The notes beneath the pieces were generated by a model. It made no database searches. It saw nothing but the letters and a program-made list of their open reading frames with translations, and was not told the DNA's origin. A DNA stretch of 64,000 nucleotides, taken from assembly GCF_014203665.1 (NCBI RefSeq), contig NZ_JACHJN010000002.1, forward strand, positions 434,001 to 498,000, given 5' to 3'. This DNA comes from Saccharothrix tamanrassetensis. Its GTDB lineage: Bacteria; Actinomycetota; Actinomycetes; Mycobacteriales; Pseudonocardiaceae. This document shows positions 60,221 through 64,000 of this stretch, one piece after another; position 1 is the stretch's first letter; each line of letters opens with the position of its first letter. The position numbers were made by a program, and so were the translations under genes.

Positions 60221-60523
60221 GTGGCGGGTTACAACACCAGTACCGAGGCCATGCAAAAAGCCTCGAAGGGCATTTCCGACGCCGCGAAGGACACCGCGGA
60301 CGACTTGCAGAAGGTGGGTCAGACCGAAACGGTCGACCGCGATTTCGGGGAAGCGCACAAACAGCACTTCCAGAAGTACAAGACCGGGATCGAGAACTTC
60401 GGCAAGGGCATCGCGAACATGTCCGGCACGCTCGCCGGGTTCGCGGGCAAGATCGCCTCCGGCGCCGGTACCTACGGTGACGTCGAGTCCACCAACGCGA
60501 GCAACGTGGGGAACCAGTACTGA
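60221..60523 (+). CDS. Small helical type VII substrate-like protein
   Basis: 100 residues from the GTG at 60221 (MAGYNTSTEAMQKASKGISD), chosen because GGAGGGGAG lies upstream; the frame is open 14 codons further. Helical throughout, with an amphipathic pattern in AKDTADDLQKVGQTETVDRD and a Gly-broken second half (GIENFGKGIANMSGTLAGFA). It lacks a clear WxG. The end TYGDVESTNASNVGNQY contains YGDVE, which fits a YxxxE export signal. It abuts the start of the 1007-residue gene (1-base overlap), a typical pairing of a small helical protein with a large partner. Confidence 0.65.
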   Translation: MAGYNTSTEAMQKASKGISDAAKDTADDLQKVGQTETVDRDFGEAHKQHFQKYKTGIENFGKGIANMSGTLAGFAGKIASGAGTYGDVESTNASNVGNQY

Positions 60524-63500
60524 TGGCCAACCCGAGCTGGAAAGACGTGCAGGCGGTCCTCGACGACCCGAACGTGTCGGAGGACAAGAAGGCGGACTTG
60601 ATGCACGCCTACGTCTCCGCCACCCCGCCGTGGGACATCCCGGACGGCGCCGACAAGTACAAGGACCGCTACGACACGTCCAGCTTCTGGAACTGGGGCG
60701 ACCACGCCGGCCGCGGCGACAACCTCCAGGACCGGCTGGACGAGGCCAAGGCGGAGAGCGACACCAAGGGCTACAACAGCCGCGAGCAGACCAAGGCCGT
60801 CGAGAAGGGCCACCAGTCGCTGGACGGCAAGCAGCCGCCGACCGCGTCCGGTTCGGGCACGAAGACCTCCGACGAGCTGCTCGACGCGGGCCAGGCGGGC
60901 CTGAAGGTGTTCGAGAAGTTCATGCCGGTCTGGAACAACCGGCCCGGCGACTGCCTCGGCAGCACGTCCAACCTGGACTTCGGCGGGCAGATCCAGACGC
61001 CGTACAACGAGCAGCGCGGGATGAACTTCCAGAAGCTGCTGATGGAAGCGGACGAGTTCAGCACCGCGAAGTCCAAGATCGACGAGATGAAGTCCGACGT
61101 CGACGGGAAGCTGAAGACGCTGTACGGCGAGTGGGAGGGCAAGGCCGCCACCAAGTCGTACGAGCACTACACCGACCAGATCGTGCCGAAGATCACCGAG
61201 CTGGGCGACGGCCTCAACGGTGCGGCCGACCTGACCCGCACCGCCGTGGCCGGGGTGTACCAGCTGGTCAAGGCCAAGGCCGACGAGGTCCTGGACATGT
61301 ACCGGGAGCGGATCGCCAAGGCCGACACGTACATGGCGGAGAAGGTCGTCTCGTTCGCGCGCGGCGAGGGCGACTACTCCAAGGACCGGGTGCGCGAGAT
61401 CGCGGGCTGGGTCGACTCGGTGGTGCCCGGCAGCAACATCGCCGACCGCCTCAACGACGACGACTGCGAGCTGAACGACGAGAACAAAGAGTACGCGATC
61501 AACCAGTGCAAGCGGTGGATCCAGCAGTCGTTCAACGTCGAGTTCTGGGGCCTGTACGAGCAGTTCAAGAGCTGCTGCGCGGACACCAAGACCTCCGTCG
61601 ACGCGAAGTGGGAGACCCTCGCGTCCTACATGGCCGGGTTCGAGAACCCGTTCCCCGCGCCCGCCGACGACAAGGGTGGCGACGACAAGGGCGGCGACGG
61701 CAAGGGTGACGGGAAGGGCGGCGACGGCAAGGGCACCGGCGGTGGCGGCGGGACCGGCACCGGTGGCGGTGGTTCGGGTTCCGGTGGTGGCGGCGGGATG
61801 CCGTCCGTCCCGGAGATGCCGAAGCCGGAGAACCCGCTGGACAAGGACGGCGACGGCAAGCCGGACGACGTCAAGATCCCCGGTGACACCGACGGCGACG
61901 GCAAGCCGGACGACCTGGACGGCGACGGGAAGCCGGACGACAAGGACGGCGACGGCAAGCCGGACGGCCTGAAGGGCGAGGAGGAGCCCGAGACCGTCAC
62001 CATCAAGAGCGGCGACAACGAGATCAAGATCACCGAGCCGGACGAGAACGGCCACGTGCAGATCACCGTCGACACGCCGACCAGCGAGCCGAAGACCTAC
62101 GACGTCGACTTCAGCAACAACCCCGACGCGCTCAAGGCGTTGACCGGCCAGAACGGCGGGGCGGCGCTGGCCACGGCGTTGGCGGGCGCGACCGCCGGCA
62201 CGCCCGGCGCGGTGCCCGGTGCCCCGACCACGCCCGGCGCGCCCGGTGCCCCCGGCGCGGTGGTCGGCGCGGGCGGCGGTGCCGAGGGCGGCGCGATCCC
62301 GGTCGAGGCCGGTGCCGACGGCAAGGCCCTGATCGAGCTGGACGGCCTGGCGATCACCGCCGAGGTCGACCCGCTGACCGGCGAGATCAACCTGACCGTG
62401 GACAACGGCGACGGCACGCCGGAGGAGTACGGCGTCGAGTTCGGCGAGGACAAGGCCGACGAGGGCACGCCGGGCATCCCGGGCATGGACGACGTGGTGC
62501 CGCTGCCCGCCGACGCCGACCCGAGGCTCGACGACCCGGTCACCACGATGCCCGCCGAGGGCGAGCCGTCGACCGGTCAGCCGGAGCCCGCGTTCGGCCG
62601 CGCGGAACCGCTGCCGGACCAGGGCTTCGCTCCCGCCTTCACCGAGCCCGCCGCGGCGGACGCCGGCTTCGCTCCCGGCTTCACCGAACCTGCCGCCGCG
62701 GACGCCGGCTTCGCTCCCGGCGCGACCGAGCCGGCGGGCGCGGGTTCCGCACCCGGCGGCGGTGCGGTCGCCGGCGGTGGCGGTGGCTTCGCGCCTGACA
62801 GCGGTGCGGTCGCCGGCGGTCCGGCGGTCGGTGGCGGCTTCGCGCCGAGCGTGGGCGAACCGGCGTTCACCACCATGCCGGCGCACGACAACAGCGGCTT
62901 CGCTCCCGGCGGTGGCGGTGGCGGTGGCGGTGCGGGCGGTGGCGGTGCGGTGGTCGGCGGTCCGGTGGCCGGTGGCGGCTTCGCTCCCGGCTTCACCGAG
63001 CCCTCGCAGTTCCAGCCCGGGTCGAGTCCGGCCGGCGGTCCCCAGTTCACCGGCCAGCAGTTCGGCGGCCAGCAGTTCGGCGGCCAGTTCGACCAGGGCT
63101 TCGCCCCGGTGACGTCCGCCGAGTCGAGCGGCACCACCAGCACCTCGGGTGCGTCGGTGTTCGGCGGCTCGGGCGGCTTCAACGGCGCGGACTCGGTGCT
63201 GGGCGGCAGCCCGTCCGGTTCGGACAGCACGTGGAGCAGCCCGTCCGGCAGCGCCGACCAGGGCCTCGCGGCCGACACCAACGCCGCCAACGCGGGCCAG
63301 GCGGGTTCCGCGAGCCTGCCGTCCATGCAGGACGCGCACGGCCAGCAGGCCGGCTCACCGGTGGGTGGCGGCATGATGGGCGGCGGAATGCCCATGGGCG
63401 GCGGGATGGCGGGCGGCGGCCAGCAGGGCGGCGGTGGCGAGGACAGCGAGCGCAGCCCCAGCCAGTGGCGCACCACCGGTTCGCTGTTCGACGACGATGT

Positions 63501-63546
63501 GAGCCTCAGCCGCGTGCAAGGCGTGCTGGGCGAGGAGGGCCGATGA
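60523..63546 (+). CDS. Large WXG-like protein with Ca-binding-type and Gly-rich repeats
   Basis: 1007 residues. Residues 1-375 are helical; a WxG-type turn is in LYGEWEGKAATKSYEHY (about 201-217). Residues 385-430 are Asp/Gly/Lys- then Gly-rich. About 440-490 hold four units of DGDGKPDD, the aspartate-rich calcium-binding motif of thrombospondin-3/dockerin-like proteins. Two short similar beta domains follow (EIKITEPDENGHVQITVDT; IELDGLAITAEVDPLTGEIN). Then come GFAP-containing repeats (DAGFAPGFTEPAA) and a Met/Gly-rich end (GGGMMGGGMPMGGGMAGGGQ), WRTTGSLFDD and VLGEEGR. It is very likely a cell-surface or secreted type VII partner; no enzyme domain is seen. It overlaps the next gene by 4 bases. 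Confidence 0.65.
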   Translation: MANPSWKDVQAVLDDPNVSEDKKADLMHAYVSATPPWDIPDGADKYKDRYDTSSFWNWGDHAGRGDNLQDRLDEAKAESDTKGYNSREQTKAVEKGHQSLDGKQPPTASGSGTKTSDELLDAGQAGLKVFEKFMPVWNNRPGDCLGSTSNLDFGGQIQTPYNEQRGMNFQKLLMEADEFSTAKSKIDEMKSDVDGKLKTLYGEWEGKAATKSYEHYTDQIVPKITELGDGLNGAADLTRTAVAGVYQLVKAKADEVLDMYRERIAKADTYMAEKVVSFARGEGDYSKDRVREIAGWVDSVVPGSNIADRLNDDDCELNDENKEYAINQCKRWIQQSFNVEFWGLYEQFKSCCADTKTSVDAKWETLASYMAGFENPFPAPADDKGGDDKGGDGKGDGKGGDGKGTGGGGGTGTGGGGSGSGGGGGMPSVPEMPKPENPLDKDGDGKPDDVKIPGDTDGDGKPDDLDGDGKPDDKDGDGKPDGLKGEEEPETVTIKSGDNEIKITEPDENGHVQITVDTPTSEPKTYDVDFSNNPDALKALTGQNGGAALATALAGATAGTPGAVPGAPTTPGAPGAPGAVVGAGGGAEGGAIPVEAGADGKALIELDGLAITAEVDPLTGEINLTVDNGDGTPEEYGVEFGEDKADEGTPGIPGMDDVVPLPADADPRLDDPVTTMPAEGEPSTGQPEPAFGRAEPLPDQGFAPAFTEPAAADAGFAPGFTEPAAADAGFAPGATEPAGAGSAPGGGAVAGGGGGFAPDSGAVAGGPAVGGGFAPSVGEPAFTTMPAHDNSGFAPGGGGGGGGAGGGGAVVGGPVAGGGFAPGFTEPSQFQPGSSPAGGPQFTGQQFGGQQFGGQFDQGFAPVTSAESSGTTSTSGASVFGGSGGFNGADSVLGGSPSGSDSTWSSPSGSADQGLAADTNAANAGQAGSASLPSMQDAHGQQAGSPVGGGMMGGGMPMGGGMAGGGQQGGGGEDSERSPSQWRTTGSLFDDDVSLSRVQGVLGEEGR

Positions 63547-64000
63547 GCGTCGCGTCCGACCGGCTGGCGGCGGCGAAGAGCCGCATGGACGAGATCTCCC
63601 GCGAGCACGCCGACCGCCGGGAGCTGCGCGAGCGCCGTTCCCGCGAGGCCCGGGACAAGGCGGGTCAGAGCCTGGACAAGCAGGCGGCCGTCGCGGAGAA
63701 GACGATCGAGCGCATCCAGGAGGCCGGCAAGCGCCAGAAGGCGGCCGGCGGCTGGGGCACCACCGCGGCGACGGAGAAGAAGAGCGGCGAGTTCCGCTTC
63801 GGGACCGAGGACGACGAGCCGACCTATGAAACAGCGGCCCCCGGCACGGGCTGGGTCGCCGGCCCCCCGGCGACCCCGGTCACACCTCCGCCGCCGCCCC
63901 CGGTGGCACCGCCGCCGCCTCCGCCGCCCCCGGTGCGCCCCGCACCGCGCAGGCCCGCTCCGGTGGACGACGACGACGATTTCGGCAGCCAGAGCTGGCT
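63543..64000 (+). CDS. Charged helical protein with Pro-rich tail (partial)
   Basis: Begins with ATG at 63543, overlapping the stop of the large gene (ATGA), and runs off the right edge after 152 codons. It starts MSVASDRLAAAKSRMDEISR, continues as a long Arg/Glu/Lys helix, likely coiled coil, to about residue 70, then GEFRFGTEDDEPTYE, poly-proline runs and an acidic DDDDDFGSQSW. The style is like the 140-residue protein at 55572, which also accompanies secretion genes. Function unknown. Confidence 0.7.
   Translation, partial: MSVASDRLAAAKSRMDEISREHADRRELRERRSREARDKAGQSLDKQAAVAEKTIERIQEAGKRQKAAGGWGTTAATEKKSGEFRFGTEDDEPTYETAAPGTGWVAGPPATPVTPPPPPPVAPPPPPPPPVRPAPRRPAPVDDDDDFGSQSW

Overview
The window comes from a high-GC, Gram-positive actinomycete. 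The GTG-rich starts, near-total G/C at third codon positions, actinobacterial ribosomal protein tails and gene order all point to the order Pseudonocardiales (a Saccharothrix/Actinosynnema/Lentzea-like genome). This placement is inferred from protein style and synteny, not from a database search.

Layout. 1-4.6 kb: end of rpoB and all of rpoC, closed by a strong terminator. 4.65-5.29 kb: no gene; it holds two facing copies of a composite palindromic repeat. 5.3-7.55 kb: four minus-strand accessory genes (a likely toxin-antitoxin pair, a zinc-ribbon protein, an APH-like kinase). 7.6-12.3 kb: the str operon rpsL-rpsG-fusA-tuf behind a clear promoter. 12.6-22.3 kb: the S10 and spc operons from rpsJ to rplO, closed by a perfect terminator. 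22.3-23.5 kb: a long gap with a third copy of the composite repeat. 23.5-27.3 kb: secY-adk-map, then two DUF1707/2TM membrane proteins. 27.4-32.4 kb: infA-rpmJ-rpsM-rpsK-rpsD-rpoA-rplQ-truA.

32.3-37.0 kb carries a flippase-like membrane protein, a PIG-L deacetylase, a GT4 glycosyltransferase and a secreted subtilase. From 37.3 kb a complete type VII secretion locus follows: a predicted degenerate-ATPase partner, EccE, EccB, two substrate-like proteins, MycP, EccD, EccC, a large SARP/BTAD-NB-ARC-TPR regulator, an Hsp70-like Rv3446c-family protein and an EsxU/EsxT-like WXG100 pair. It sits between truA and rplM-rpsI-glmM, with the same relative gene directions as ESX-4 of mycobacteria, so it is best read as the ancestral ESX-4 type with added regulator and substrates. 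After glmM a second group (a PGQ-repeat membrane protein, a small helical protein, a 1007-residue Gly-rich protein with Ca-binding-type repeats, and a partial gene at the right edge) looks like a satellite type VII substrate operon.

Most notable: (1) a dispersed composite repeat, a nested hairpin plus a conserved 40-mer, in three copies beside housekeeping terminators; (2) a small stem-loop shared, with a compensating wobble pair, by the rpsL and rpsJ leaders; (3) near-identical rpsL and rplM promoters; (4) SARP-type direct repeats ahead of the regulator inside the ESX-4 locus; (5) two unrelated large substrate-like proteins that share a Met/Gly-rich C-terminal signature; and (6) a P-loop-less protein coupled to EccE.
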